Positions 32,699 through 43,081 of a stretch of DNA of 64,000 nucleotides are shown here, piece by piece. This stretch comes from Haliclona indistincta (taxonomy: Eukaryota > Porifera > Demospongiae > Haplosclerida > Chalinidae), in assembly GCA_964017065.1 (NCBI GenBank), contig OZ024785.1, positions 13,159,275-13,223,274 on the forward strand, written 5' to 3'. The notes under the pieces were generated by a model. That model was given only the letters and a program-made list of their open reading frames with translations, searched no databases and was not told where the DNA came from. A program made the position numbers and the translations under genes. Within the stretch, counting starts at the first letter, position 1. The number at the start of each line of letters is the position of its first letter.

Positions 32699-34004
32699 TA
32701 ATAAGGTACCATTAACAATGCAAAACAAACGTATGGTTGACAAACAAAATGTATGTGCGTAGTAAAACTAGTCTTAAGAATGAGAGAGTTACATCACAAT
32801 GATGTCAGTGTAAGCAATACCGCAAGTGTAAGATTGTAAACCGTCAGTCTAAGGTTTTCACCAATGAACAAATAACGAATGAAGTAAATTATAATATTGA
32901 ACATTGAGTGAATCTTGAAGAAATATTGAGTGAATAAGTAGTAAGTGTTGTACTAACACTACTGTCCAGAGAAAATGAATGAGTTCAAACACAATACAAT
33001 CATGAAAAAAACAGCACTAGTTAAAAGAAGTAGTAAGTTTAAGTGTTGTATCGACACTAAAAACCAGCACTAGTTAAAAGACGAATTCAAGCACATTCAA
33101 ATGTATAATCTCGAATGAAGAATGTGCTGTGACAATCGGTACAGTGATGTGAAGTAAGCGACTACTGATCACGTTTGTGTTCATGATCACCATGATTACG
33201 TATACATTCGTGTCTCTGAAATACTATACACAGTCACACACTGGTACCTCAATATTCTCAGTTTTCCATCACTGGATGCTACAGCCAAGAGTCCCAGTCT
33301 ACGCAACTCTCCATCACTAGTGGTCTCCTTGTCTGTCCAACAACTTGACGAAGCTATAGGTGTGGTCATCTCCTTCTCCCAGCAACCCGAGGGGCACCAC
33401 TGCATATCACGAATCACACCATAGTCGTGAGCAAAGCCGAGACTGAGGAAAGCAGCTGGACACCTACAGAACATGTCATGAAGATGTACTTTTCCGCACT
33501 GCATACATGTACAACACGAATGAACTCTTTTATGCAAGGAAAAACTAATAATTTATATAGCTTCTCAAAAAGCCAACAGAAGTAAAATATAATATAAAAT
33601 TGAAGTGCGTAAATAAGGATGGCCGATTAAAATAGAATCACCCTTCACTCTTGTAAAGAAACCGCTGGTTATGGATAATAATGACCACATAGTGAATGTT
33701 AAACGTAATTGTTTCATCTGTGACGATGATAAGGACTATAAATTTCGACACAAATCACCTGAGCTAGTTAAACGCAGATCAGCAGAGGTCAAGTCTAGCA
33801 TAACACATATTATAGGTCAGCTGGCTGCATTTCAAGTTTTACTATAAAAGCTAAAAAGTTTTAGAAAAGCGGCCAATGACATGTACATTACACACACATT
33901 GAACTAAATATAATAGCTTACACTTTTTGGTCATTTGTCAATTTCCCCACATTCCATAGCTGGATTAACCCCTTGTGAGCCAGAGGAAGATCTATCCGAT
34001 GTGT
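29241..34004 (-). CDS. GTF3C2: GTF3C2-like gene, 3' exons (WD propeller to stop)
   Basis: Ten exons, 5' to 3': 34004-33922, 33463-33248, 32638-32457, 32281-32129, 31996-31925, 31857-31785, 31446-31365, 30702-30574, 30340-30257 and 29327-29241 (TGA at 29243-29241). Their summed length is 1161 bases, exactly 387 codons, and every junction has AG/GT and matching phase. Motifs in order are GLIQLWNVG, LGFAHDYGVIRDMQWCPSG, LGLLAVASSDGKLRIL, GSVVVWDLL, GHDKRGCLWDLR, WLTEAHWPLLWSGV, SQLATGSVLGEL and the terminal VLWHPS...GLVRLVHTS. This order matches the TFIIIC110 (GTF3C2) propeller, the nuclear DNA-binding factor of RNA polymerase III. The exon at 34004 starts in phase 0 and lacks any upstream exon nearby. 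The exon ending at 10256 fits it exactly. Confidence 0.82.
29836..30004. mobile_element. 169 bp MITE, pogo/Tc1-like ends
   Basis: The ends cagtggaacctctattagag and ctctaaggcggacacc-type inverted complement (right end ggggctccactg) face each other, flanked by TA at 29834-29835 and 30005-30006. It is non-coding and lies in the last intron of the GTF3C2-like gene. Confidence 0.75.
30792..31241. mobile_element. ~450 bp inverted-repeat element
   Basis: The left segment tagtctcgtctccagaccac and the right segment gtggtctagggacgagact are inverted complements. The similarity runs on inward for about 80 bases, including aaggtcga and attcttgggtc/cccaagaaactcg. It is non-coding and lies in the intron between exons 31446-31365 and 30702-30574. 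The target duplication is unclear. Confidence 0.7.
32647..32695. repeat. (GA)n microsatellite forming a polypyrimidine tract
   Basis: About 24 GA units. On the transcribed minus strand it reads (CT)n and ends only a few bases before the AG acceptor of exon 32638-32457, so it serves as the polypyrimidine tract of that intron. Confidence 0.9.
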
Positions 34005-34585
34005 CTGTGATGGAGAAAAAGCGTATTTTTACTATCATAATTCGACAATAACATTCAACAATAGCTAAAATTAGACAAAATATATAATTAAGACAAAGTA
34101 AATCGAACAACAATGATAATGTATATCGAATAGCGAATATACATATCAATGGTGAATATGATTGCAAGATTAGTCATATGAGTAGAAGTGCGACATATCA
34201 GAAAGAAATTCCAGAGATGAGAATTAGCAGAAAGACAGAGTGAGTACCAACAATAACCATCAAGTATCAATACAAACAAACATAAAACGTTGAGTAAATA
34301 TTGACATTGCTTGTCATGAAAAAATTTACACAAGTCTCAGTAACTGAGTTACTATAGAGACGGGGAATTAGTAAATACATGTATGTACCGGCAAGTAACA
34401 ACCAACTAGTGTACGATGTTTACTTTCAGATAGTTGTTATGGATACCAGTAGTTGTGTAAAATTATAAACAATGATGTCACAAATTTAAAGGTGCTATTC
34501 CAAAGTACTACTAACACAACAATGAGTTTCAAAATAATTTCGCAGTATAAGAATACGATCACGCACTAAGTCAACAACCGGCGCC
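34005..34585. other. Spacer between GTF3C2-like exon and P7
   Basis: AT-rich, no exon with the expected upstream WD coding and no transporter promoter block of type A. The last 30 bases carry the leader of P7 (caaccggcgcc before ATG). Confidence 0.4.
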
Positions 34586-36280
34586 ATGCCTCAGCCAGCT
34601 CGTCGTACTTTCCTACCAGGTCATGTGGTGGTCATCATTTGCTCTATCACTACCCTTACATTAAACTTAGCAAGGACGATTCATTTGGAGCGGTACACAT
34701 GGGATCGCTACCAGTATGCAAGTTTTGCCGTTCTAGGATTACTGTTTCTCAGCTACCCTCTCCTTGGCTACATAGCTGATGTCTGTCTCACCAGGTATCG
34801 AACTATCAAAGGTTCCTTCATATTCCTGATAGTTGGATGCACTATTGGACTGCTAACATCTTTTTTAACTGTGGTTGTTACTTGCACTAAACACGAACTA
34901 TTCCCATATAATAATATAATAAACATAGTAGTGGCGATAGCAGCTTTTATGATCATCACTGGTGTTGCACTGTTTGAAGCTAATGCCATTCAATTCGGAC
35001 TGGATCAACTACTAGAGGCTCCTACACCAAAACTGATTGCCTTCATCGACTGGTACTACTGGACTCACAATGCAGTGCAATTGGTAGTGATGCATATCAT
35101 GGTTGGCTGGATAGTAATAAGAGACACGAAATTAAAGTATCCCTCATGTACAAGAGACAACTTATTATTCACACTTGTAGCCATACTTGGTCTAGCTGCT
35201 GTAGGCAGTTTAGTGCTTCTTCATAAATCAAAGCGTCACTTATACATTCTGAGAGCAGGTCTCAACCCATTCAAGAATATCTACAAAGTGCTCAAGTATT
35301 CTTGGAACCACAAGGTCCCTCAGCATCGTAGTGCCTTCACCTACTGGGAGGAGGATATTCCACGCTGTATAGACCTGGGTAAGAACAAATATGGAGGACC
35401 ATTTACCAATGAGGAGGTGGAGGACACTAAGACATTCCTACGCATCCTGCCTCTTCTCCTGTGTCTGTTTGGATACCATCTAGCTGGAGATGGCTACTCT
35501 GCTCCGAATCAGCTCATGAGGACTAGCTGTCCTTCACTACCAGTACTGCTACTAAATGTGCTCAATCCACTCTACATCAGCAATCTTGTTGTAGTGGTTG
35601 GTATTCCACTGTATCGACTGATCATCAACAAATGTAGTCGCTACATCAAGAAAGTTCGAATGCTCACTAAAATGTGGATTGGTCTGTACCTCGCACTAGT
35701 ACAAGTTGTCTTGCACATAATAGTAGTGATCAACCATGACAGCAAGTACTGGTCAGAACATAGTTCAATTGCTTGTGTTCTAACCAACTATCCGAATGAT
35801 ACTTTCAGCCCTGGTGCCGTATGCTCAAAGATTCGGTTAAAACTTCCAAACATCTCATGTGATTTTGCAGACAACCCAGTCGACAACACCTACCTGTGGT
35901 TAATCATTCCTCAGCTCCTCAATGGTCTCTCTTCTCTGCTTGTCTCCATGACAGTGTTCGAGTTCATCTGTGCCCAGGCTCCTCGCACTACCCAGGGACT
36001 GCTCATTGGTCTGTGGTATGCCACCTATAGCATCAGGTACCTACTAGTAGGTTTGGTAGATAATTTTCTTTTTGAAAAGACATCTTGGCTAATTTTCGAG
36101 GGAGTGAAGGTGTTTCTGATCCTGGTGTCTCTGGTGCTGTTCTCATGTGTGTCCAGACGTTACTGCTACCGACAACGAGACGAGATAGTCAATGTGCAGG
36201 GGATGATTGAGGACACTCATGAGAAGTGGTTAGACCAGGAGGAGGAGTACATGCAAGAGCGCAGAGCAATCATAACTTGA
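34586..36280 (+). CDS. P7: POT-like 12-TM transporter, subfamily B
   Basis: Intact 564-residue frame, slightly shorter than its relatives because the last codons read RRAIIT then TGA, where others continue with LSGLT. The start MPQPARRTF has Pro in place of Thr. FIDWYYW replaces FIHWYYW in TM5, and IPRCIDLG replaces IPRRIDLG. It shares SAPNQLMRTSC with P12 only, although P12 is of subfamily C. The TM9-10 loop is close to that of P6, which lies on the other strand. First gene of the long plus-strand run to the right of the WD exons. Confidence 0.85.
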   Translation: MPQPARRTFLPGHVVVIICSITTLTLNLARTIHLERYTWDRYQYASFAVLGLLFLSYPLLGYIADVCLTRYRTIKGSFIFLIVGCTIGLLTSFLTVVVTCTKHELFPYNNIINIVVAIAAFMIITGVALFEANAIQFGLDQLLEAPTPKLIAFIDWYYWTHNAVQLVVMHIMVGWIVIRDTKLKYPSCTRDNLLFTLVAILGLAAVGSLVLLHKSKRHLYILRAGLNPFKNIYKVLKYSWNHKVPQHRSAFTYWEEDIPRCIDLGKNKYGGPFTNEEVEDTKTFLRILPLLLCLFGYHLAGDGYSAPNQLMRTSCPSLPVLLLNVLNPLYISNLVVVVGIPLYRLIINKCSRYIKKVRMLTKMWIGLYLALVQVVLHIIVVINHDSKYWSEHSSIACVLTNYPNDTFSPGAVCSKIRLKLPNISCDFADNPVDNTYLWLIIPQLLNGLSSLLVSMTVFEFICAQAPRTTQGLLIGLWYATYSIRYLLVGLVDNFLFEKTSWLIFEGVKVFLILVSLVLFSCVSRRYCYRQRDEIVNVQGMIEDTHEKWLDQEEEYMQERRAIIT

Positions 36281-37281
36281 CTGACTACATCATAACCAGT
36301 AGAGTTGCATGCAAAATAGCACTAATTGTTTTTATATCATGTTTTTCTTTTAGCAAAGTATGTTTGTAGAGTGCTCACTATCTAATGTAGTGATAAGATA
36401 GCTTTCAACAACACAAAACACTGCACACACCAAGTATTAGGTTAATACAAATACTGTGATGAAGAATGTAGTCATCAGCTGGTCATCACACCAGTTATTT
36501 TTACACAGCAGTACCCGATAGCACAAATCACAATGGATATAGTCAGCTAGCCTAGAAAGTTATGCGATGATTTATACTCATCAAGATGCATGAGTTGCTA
36601 CATCACATGAAGCAGAGGTCATGGTTTAGAATACACTAAACCACTGAAAACTGACTGTTAGATATACACAATAGAATGTTACTGTAAACAGACATTCCTT
36701 TATCCCTTTACACATGGTCGAACTTGGGTGGCAAAGGAAATGGGTGCCAAAATCTGAAGATAAGTAATTGTCAAAACGGTTGTTGGGAATAGGCCCACAA
36801 TATAAGGCTGTACAAATCAAAGTAATAGCACAAAGATCTAGTACTACTCAGCCTCCTGGCATAAAAACAGTCCGATACCTTGATTATCAAGTGAGCCTGT
36901 GTATTATAATCCCGCTCACGAGCAAGTTTACAACTGTGTGTGAGTGACTTGCAGTTGCTCTGTGTGCAGTCGTGATTACGTTGTATGTGGCGCTCAAGAG
37001 CCGCTTGCGTGTAAGAGTAAACTTGCTCATGGGCGGTACTGTAACTGTGCACAGTGTCTGATTCTGCATACAGAATACAGGCTAGAATACATGTCCAAGT
37101 ATGGAGAGTCAAAAAACAAAGTTCACAAAATATCGAATCATCATTAGCTGTCATGTTTTATTGGAAGTCACATTGTACAAGCCAGCATTGACCATTATCA
37201 TCATTGTAACAAATTGTTTACAGAAAACACAGTTTCAGTATCATAACTTCTATACACTTTACAGCTAAGCTTTGCAGCACG
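36281..37281. other. P7-P8 spacer
   Basis: No transposon ends were seen. The only coding-like signal is a possible minus-strand zinc-finger relic at 36888-37051, listed separately. Confidence 0.4.
36888..37051 (-). pseudogene. Possible zinc-finger exon relic
   Basis: Read on the minus strand between an AG at 37052-37053 and a GT after 36888, one frame gives EQVYSYTQAALERHIQRNHDC. It has the spacing and the HIxRNH tail of the C2H2 fingers at 13.8 and 12.8 kb, but the expected first Cys pair is not present. It may be a degenerate copy of a zinc-finger exon of the GTF3C2-like gene. Chance is not excluded. Confidence 0.3.
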
Positions 37282-39005
37282 ATGACTCAGCCAGCTCGTC
37301 GTCCTTTCCTTACAGGCCATGTGGTAGTCATCATTTGCTCACTCGTGATTCATCTATTAAACTTAGCAAGAACTGTTCATTTGGAACAGCACGCTAACTC
37401 CCACAACAAGATCACAATCTATGCTACTCTGGGCGTCTTGTTTCTCAGCTACCCTCTCCTTGGTTACATAGCTGATGTCTGTCTCACCAGGTATCGAATC
37501 ATCAAATTCTCCTTCATATTCCTGATAGCTGGATGCGGTGTTGGACTGCTTACTGCATCATCGGTTACAATATTGAACATATTTCGTGAAGAATCAGATA
37601 TCATGTCTATTGTGGGAGTAACAATAGCAGGTATCTTGGTCACCACTGGAGTGGGACTGTTTGAAGCTAATGCTATTCAATTCGGACTGGATCAACTACT
37701 AGAGGCTCCTACACCAAAACTGATTGCCTTCATCCACTGGTACTACTGGACTCACAATGCAGTGCAATTGATAGTAATGTATCTTAGAACTGGCTGGATA
37801 GTTATAGACGAAAGTTTAAATTCTTTTTCTCGAGGCAAAGCTCAAGTACATGTAATAAAAAGTACTTGATTTTTGCATATTTAGTTTCACCTGGTCTAGC
37901 TGCTGTAGGCTGCTTAGTACTTATTCATAAATCAAAGCGTCACTTATACATTCTGAGAGCAGGTCTCAACCCATTCAAGAATATCTACAAAGTGCTCAAG
38001 TATTCTTGGAACCACAAGGTCCCTCAGCATCGTAGTGCCTTCACCTACTGGGAGGAGGATATTCCACGCCGTATAGACCTGGGTAAGAACAAATATGGAG
38101 GACCATTTACCAATGAGGAGGTGGAGGACACTAAGACATTCCTACGCATCCTGCCTCTTCTCCTGTGTCTGTTTGGATACCATCTAGCTGGAGATGGCTA
38201 CTCTGCTCCAGATCATCTCTTGAGGACTAGCTGTCCTTCACTACCAGTACTGCTACTAATTTTGCTCAATCCACTCCACATCAGCAATCTTGTTGTAGTG
38301 GTTGGTATTCCACTGTATCGACTGATCATCAACAAATGTAGTCGCTACATCATGAAAGTTCGAATGCTCACTAAAATGCGGATTGGTCTGTACCTCTCAC
38401 TAGTACAAGTTGTCTTGTACATAATAGTAGTGATCAACCATGACAGCAAATACTGGTCAGAACACAGCTCAGTAGCTTGTGTTCTGAACTATTATCACCA
38501 TTATTACTATACCCCTGAAGAAGCATGCTTGAAGATTCGATTTAAACTCATAAACTTCTCATGTGATTTAACTGACAACCCAGTCGACAACACCTACCTG
38601 TGGTTCATCATTCCTCAGCTCCTCAATGGTCTCTCTTCTCTGCTTGTCTCCATGACAGTGCTTGAGTTCATCTGTGCCCAGGCTCCTCGCACTACCCAGG
38701 GACTGCTCATTGGTCTGTGGTATGCCACCTTTAGCATCAGGTACCTACTAGTAGGTTTGGTAGATACTCTTCTCATTGAAAAGACCTCTTGGCTAATTTT
38801 CGAGGGAGTGAAGGTGTTTCTGATCCTGGTGTCTCTGGTGCTGTTCTCAAGTGTGTCCAGACGTTACCGCTACCGACAGCGAGACGAGATAGTCAATGTG
38901 CAGGGGATGATTGAGGACACTCATGACAAGTGGTTAGACCAGGAGGAGGAGTACATGCAAGAGCGCAGAGCAATCCTATCAGGACTGACTAACCCCAACT
39001 ATTAG
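37282..39005 (+). pseudogene. P8: POT-like transporter, subfamily B, single frameshift
   Basis: The first frame runs 37282-37869 (MTQPARRPFL to the TM5-6 loop) and ends at TGA. A second frame is open from about 37820 through GLAAVGCLVL to the TAG at 39003-39005. The shift lies in the variable TM5-6 extracellular loop, between about 37810 and 37866, in an A-rich run. All else is intact. A one-base sequencing error, a recent pseudogene or, less likely, a tiny intron could explain it. The TM9-10 loop is tyrosine- and histidine-rich (NYYHHYYYTPEEAC), like that of P14. Confidence 0.75.
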
Positions 39006-39453
39006 TCACAATACATTAGAGTAAGTCTCACACTGTTAAAAATTGGGTGTTAAAACACCATTTAAATAGTACACCCTATCGGGGTGTAAAAACTAATTTG
39101 AAATTTTGAGAATAATTATTATTATTTGATAAGATTTGTCAACCTCTGATCATAGAATGTTAAAGTACTTTATTGTTTTTCTGCAAACGTTAAGTTCGTG
39201 TAGGATCACCATTCTGTGAAAGCCAAGACAAGTTGTGTAATGGCAAACAGCCAATTGAAGTTATCAGGTCGGCTGTGCAGTTTTACTACAAATTAGCCAG
39301 CTGGTTGACTCTTCTGATCCTCATCAAAATCGTCTGAGGATATTTGTATTGCCTGGATCATAATCAGGATTGGGTGCATGTAAACAGGGCTACAGTATTA
39401 GTCATGAATCAGAGACACCTATCAGTTTAGAGATTCGCTAGACACATAATCTA
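39006..39453. other. P8-P9 spacer, left part
   Basis: Short hairpin-forming motifs (gggtgttaaaacacc and acaccctatcggggtgt) lie at about 39047-39093. Nothing else is recognised before the minisatellite. Confidence 0.4.
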
Positions 39454-39723
39454 CCAATAGGCTAGTTTACCAACCAATAGGCTAGTCTACCAATAGGCTA
39501 CCAACCAATAGACTAGGCTACCTACCAATAGGCTAGTTTACCAACCAATAGGCTAGTCTACCAACCAATAGGCTAGTCTACCAATAGGCTACCAACCAAT
39601 AGGCTAGTCTACCAATAGGCTACCTACCAATAGGCTACCTACCAATAGGCTAGTCTACCAACCAATAGACTAGGCTACCAATAGGCTAGTCTACCAACCA
39701 ATAGGCTAGTCTACCAATAGGCT
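39454..39723. repeat. Minisatellite, unit ccaataggctagtcta-like
   Basis: About 15 irregular copies of a 12-20 base unit built around ccaataggcta, with spacers gtctaccaa or cctac. Unit length varies in a higher-order pattern. It lies about 240 bases upstream of P9. Confidence 0.9.
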
Positions 39724-39959
39724 CTAACAAAAAGCAACTCAGTCATCATCACAGTATCTGTTAATGAAAAAAATATTTAATAACAGTAAAGAAACAACTC
39801 ACAGATATAATGCTGAAACCAGAAAACTATTTATAAACATATAGAAAACAAAGCTTTGAGCTTTTAACAAAAAGCTTTCAACAGGATAATGATATCAGCA
39901 AACAACTGGCCTGTATGCTTAGGGCATTCATCAAGCCATCAGTTTCAATTTCAACTGAG

Positions 39960-41669
39960 ATGCATTCAACGCAGCCAGCTCGTCGTGCTTTCCCACCAGG
40001 CCATGTGATAGTTATCATTTGCTCTATCACTATTCAACTATCGAACTTTGGAAGAAACTATCACTTGGAACATAACACAAGAACCCTCTTCAAGATTATG
40101 ACATTTGGGGTTTTGGGATTACTCTTTCTCAGCTACCCTCTCCTTGGCTACATAGCTGATGTCTGTCTCACCAGGTATCGAACTATCAAATGTTCCTTCG
40201 TATTCCTAATAGTTGGCAGTGCTATTGGAGTGCTAACTGCGTTATCTGTCACAATATTACAATTTCACGATGCAAATATAGTATCTATTGTGGGAATATT
40301 AATTGCTGCTGTCTTGATCATCCCTGGTGTGGGACTGTTTGAAGCTAATGCCATTCAATTTGGACTGGATCAACTACTAGAGGCTCCTACACCAAAACTG
40401 ATTGCCTTCATCCACTGGTACTACTGGACTCACAATGCAGTGCAATTGGTAGTAATGTATCTTACTACTGGCTGGATAGTAATATACACAAGTTTACTAT
40501 CTCTTTTACCTCATGAAGCAAGGATAATAGAAATTGCTTTGCTACTAGTATATATAGCTATACTTGGTCTAGCTGCTGTAGGCAGTTTAGTGCTTCTTCA
40601 TAAATCAAAGAGTCACTTATACATTCTGAGAGAAGGTCTCAACCCATTCAAGAATATCTACAAAGTGCTCAAGTATTCTTGGAACCACAAGGTCCCTCAG
40701 CATCGCAGTGCCTTCACCTACTGGGAGGAGGATATTCCACGCCGTATAGACCTGGGTAAGAACAAATATGGAGGACCATTTACCAATGAGGAGGTGGAGG
40801 ACACTAAGACATTCCTACGCATCCTGCCTCTTCTCCTGTGTCTGTTTGGATACCATCTAGCTGGAGATGGCTACTCTGCTCCAGATAAGCTCCAGAGGAC
40901 TAGCTGTCCTTCACTACCAGTACTGCTACTAATTGTGTTCAATCCACTCCACATCAGCAATCTTGTTGTAGTGGTTGGTATTCCACTGTATCGACTGATC
41001 ATCAACAAATGTAGTCGCTACATCAAGAAAGTTCGAATGCTCACTAAAATGTGGATTGGTCTGTACCTCTCACTAGTACAAGTTGTCTTGTACACAATAG
41101 TAGTGATCAACCATGACAGCAAGTACTGGTCAGAACACAGCTCAATAGAATACATTTTAAAAACTCAACCATACTATCACTACAGTCCGGGAATTTTATG
41201 CTTAAATATTCAATTTAGAGTTTTGAACATTTCTACATTTATGGTCAACCCAGTCGACAACACCTACCTGTGGTTCATCATTCCTCAGCTCCTCAATGGT
41301 CTCTCTTCTCTGCTTGTCTCCATGGCAGTGTTTGAGTTCATCTGTGCCCAGGCTCCTCGCACTACCCAGGGACTGCTCATTGGTCTGTGGTATGCCACCT
41401 TTAGCATCAGGTACCTACTAGTAGGTTTGGTAGATACTCTTCTCATTGAAAAGACCTCTTGGCTAATTTTTGAGGGAGTGAAGGTGTTTCTGATCCTGGT
41501 GTCTCTGGTGCTGCTCTCATGTGTGTCCAGACGTTACCGCTACCGACAGCGAGACGAGATAGTCAATGTGCAGGGGATGATTGAGGACACTCATGACAAG
41601 TGGTTAGACCAGGAGGAGGAGTACATGCAAGAGCGCAGAGCAATCCTATCAGGACTGACTACACGATAA
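39960..41669 (+). CDS. P9: POT-like 12-TM transporter, subfamily B (divergent)
   Basis: 569 residues from the ATG at 39960 (MHSTQPARRAF); the frame also has an upstream ATG at 39915, but the alignment supports the inner one. The start context differs from MTQPARR by three residues. TM1-2 contains SNFGRNYHLEHNT and the TM9-10 loop IEYILKTQPYYHYSPGILC, followed by NISTFMVNPVDN, which lacks the usual NISC Cys. Core changes include KSKSHLYILREGLN and LLSCVSRR. The gene is otherwise intact. Confidence 0.86.
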   Translation: MHSTQPARRAFPPGHVIVIICSITIQLSNFGRNYHLEHNTRTLFKIMTFGVLGLLFLSYPLLGYIADVCLTRYRTIKCSFVFLIVGSAIGVLTALSVTILQFHDANIVSIVGILIAAVLIIPGVGLFEANAIQFGLDQLLEAPTPKLIAFIHWYYWTHNAVQLVVMYLTTGWIVIYTSLLSLLPHEARIIEIALLLVYIAILGLAAVGSLVLLHKSKSHLYILREGLNPFKNIYKVLKYSWNHKVPQHRSAFTYWEEDIPRRIDLGKNKYGGPFTNEEVEDTKTFLRILPLLLCLFGYHLAGDGYSAPDKLQRTSCPSLPVLLLIVFNPLHISNLVVVVGIPLYRLIINKCSRYIKKVRMLTKMWIGLYLSLVQVVLYTIVVINHDSKYWSEHSSIEYILKTQPYYHYSPGILCLNIQFRVLNISTFMVNPVDNTYLWFIIPQLLNGLSSLLVSMAVFEFICAQAPRTTQGLLIGLWYATFSIRYLLVGLVDTLLIEKTSWLIFEGVKVFLILVSLVLLSCVSRRYRYRQRDEIVNVQGMIEDTHDKWLDQEEEYMQERRAILSGLTTR

Positions 41670-43081
41670 CTATATCAGTACAGTTGTTTCCCTACATTAG
41701 CGCCTATACATAATAAATTTCTGATCTTAGAACAGAGACTGCATGGGCTGCATGTACTAAATCAGCCAACACTGATTAATTATAACTCATTACTCTTAAA
41801 GTTGTAGGACATTTAAAGAACCATGCTTATTGTAATGCAGGGATACTTGGCACTTTTACTTTTTCAAGCATTATTTCATCTTTTTCCTTCACTTTTGTAA
41901 GCACCATCTTGTTCCTTTTAAAGCCTTGTTCCACTACTTCTTCAATCGTCATCCTTACGGTTTTTAGTTTTTTTTGTTAAACTATTTTTGCTTGTTCCTG
42001 TTACTTTTTTATATCACTATCAGAAATAATTATGCCTCGGTGGGTGGATCCATGAGGCATACAGAAGTCGTGGTGTCATTCTGTCAGTCATTTCGTCGCA
42101 ACGATGTCTCATAGCTCGCTGAAAACTAATCGCTGAAACAAGCAACATGGGTAGAAATCGATACTTACACGGATTCGAATTTTCAGAAGTTTGATTTTAA
42201 AGCTTAGTGCGCAAGTTACAGCGTCAATTGCTCATGGCTAGTTCGGTTCTGTAGCGTACGCTGAAATTTAAGCTCTGAAACTAGCAGTGCAATTAGAACA
42301 CGGTATTATCTCACTTTAGAACTTGAGAAAACTGTATACGAAGCTTTGTTCATGAGTTATGGCGCAATTTGCTCAATCTGGAAAGGCAAAGCTATCTACA
42401 GTTGACTACCTAGAAGCTGATAGGTTAGAATTTCACTACAGGATAGCAGTGCAGGACAGCTATAGAAGCTATTTTGCTTGTGTTCAGTATGTGTGTGCTA
42501 TTTTGAACATTGCAGACACGCCCAGTTGAATTGTGGTCAGCACTGATTGTATTACAAAAGCACTGCATTGTGATTGCTGTACAGAAATCCTGTATACATG
42601 CATCTGCTGTGTTTGTGGAATGGTGGATAGATTTTACCTGTATTGTGACCTTTCATGAGTTGACAACATGATTGTTATCTGGCACTGAATGCCCCAATCA
42701 CCAACATAGCTTACTCTTCCTCTCACATGCAATGAGAGAAATCACATTAATTCACTGAATAATGTTTTAGCCACGAAAGAGTTTGTTTGAGGACATGTCA
42801 CAGATGTAGTTAAAGATTAATGTCCCAGAAAAATATTTTGTACATACAAATCCTTTGATATGTCATAACCTTTAAACTATTATCAGTATATTTAACAGCA
42901 GAGCTAAGATCTTCAAAGATGTAAGTCTAGACTGGTAAAGAGTGTTTAGACTCACATTATCATACACGGATTACTGGCTCCGTAATAATATCAACATATC
43001 GCAAATATGAAATCATTGTTTACAGATTATTTGCCTATTTAGTTTCAAATCTATGATTTCTACTCCACTACAACCAGTGCC
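41670..43081. other. P9-P10 spacer with dispersed repeat
   Basis: Positions 41850-41985 carry cttttgtaagcaccatcttg and related runs, similar in inverted orientation to 18530-18610. Positions 42885-43081 are shared with the 5' flanks of P11 (45660-45866) and P12 (48255-48436), including agagatataagtct-like leader sequence, and probably contain the subfamily C promoter. No gene is seen. Confidence 0.5.

Noticed and set aside
39454..39723. CRISPR-like array
   Set aside because: Unit lengths are irregular, there are no unique spacers and the context is eukaryotic; it is a minisatellite.
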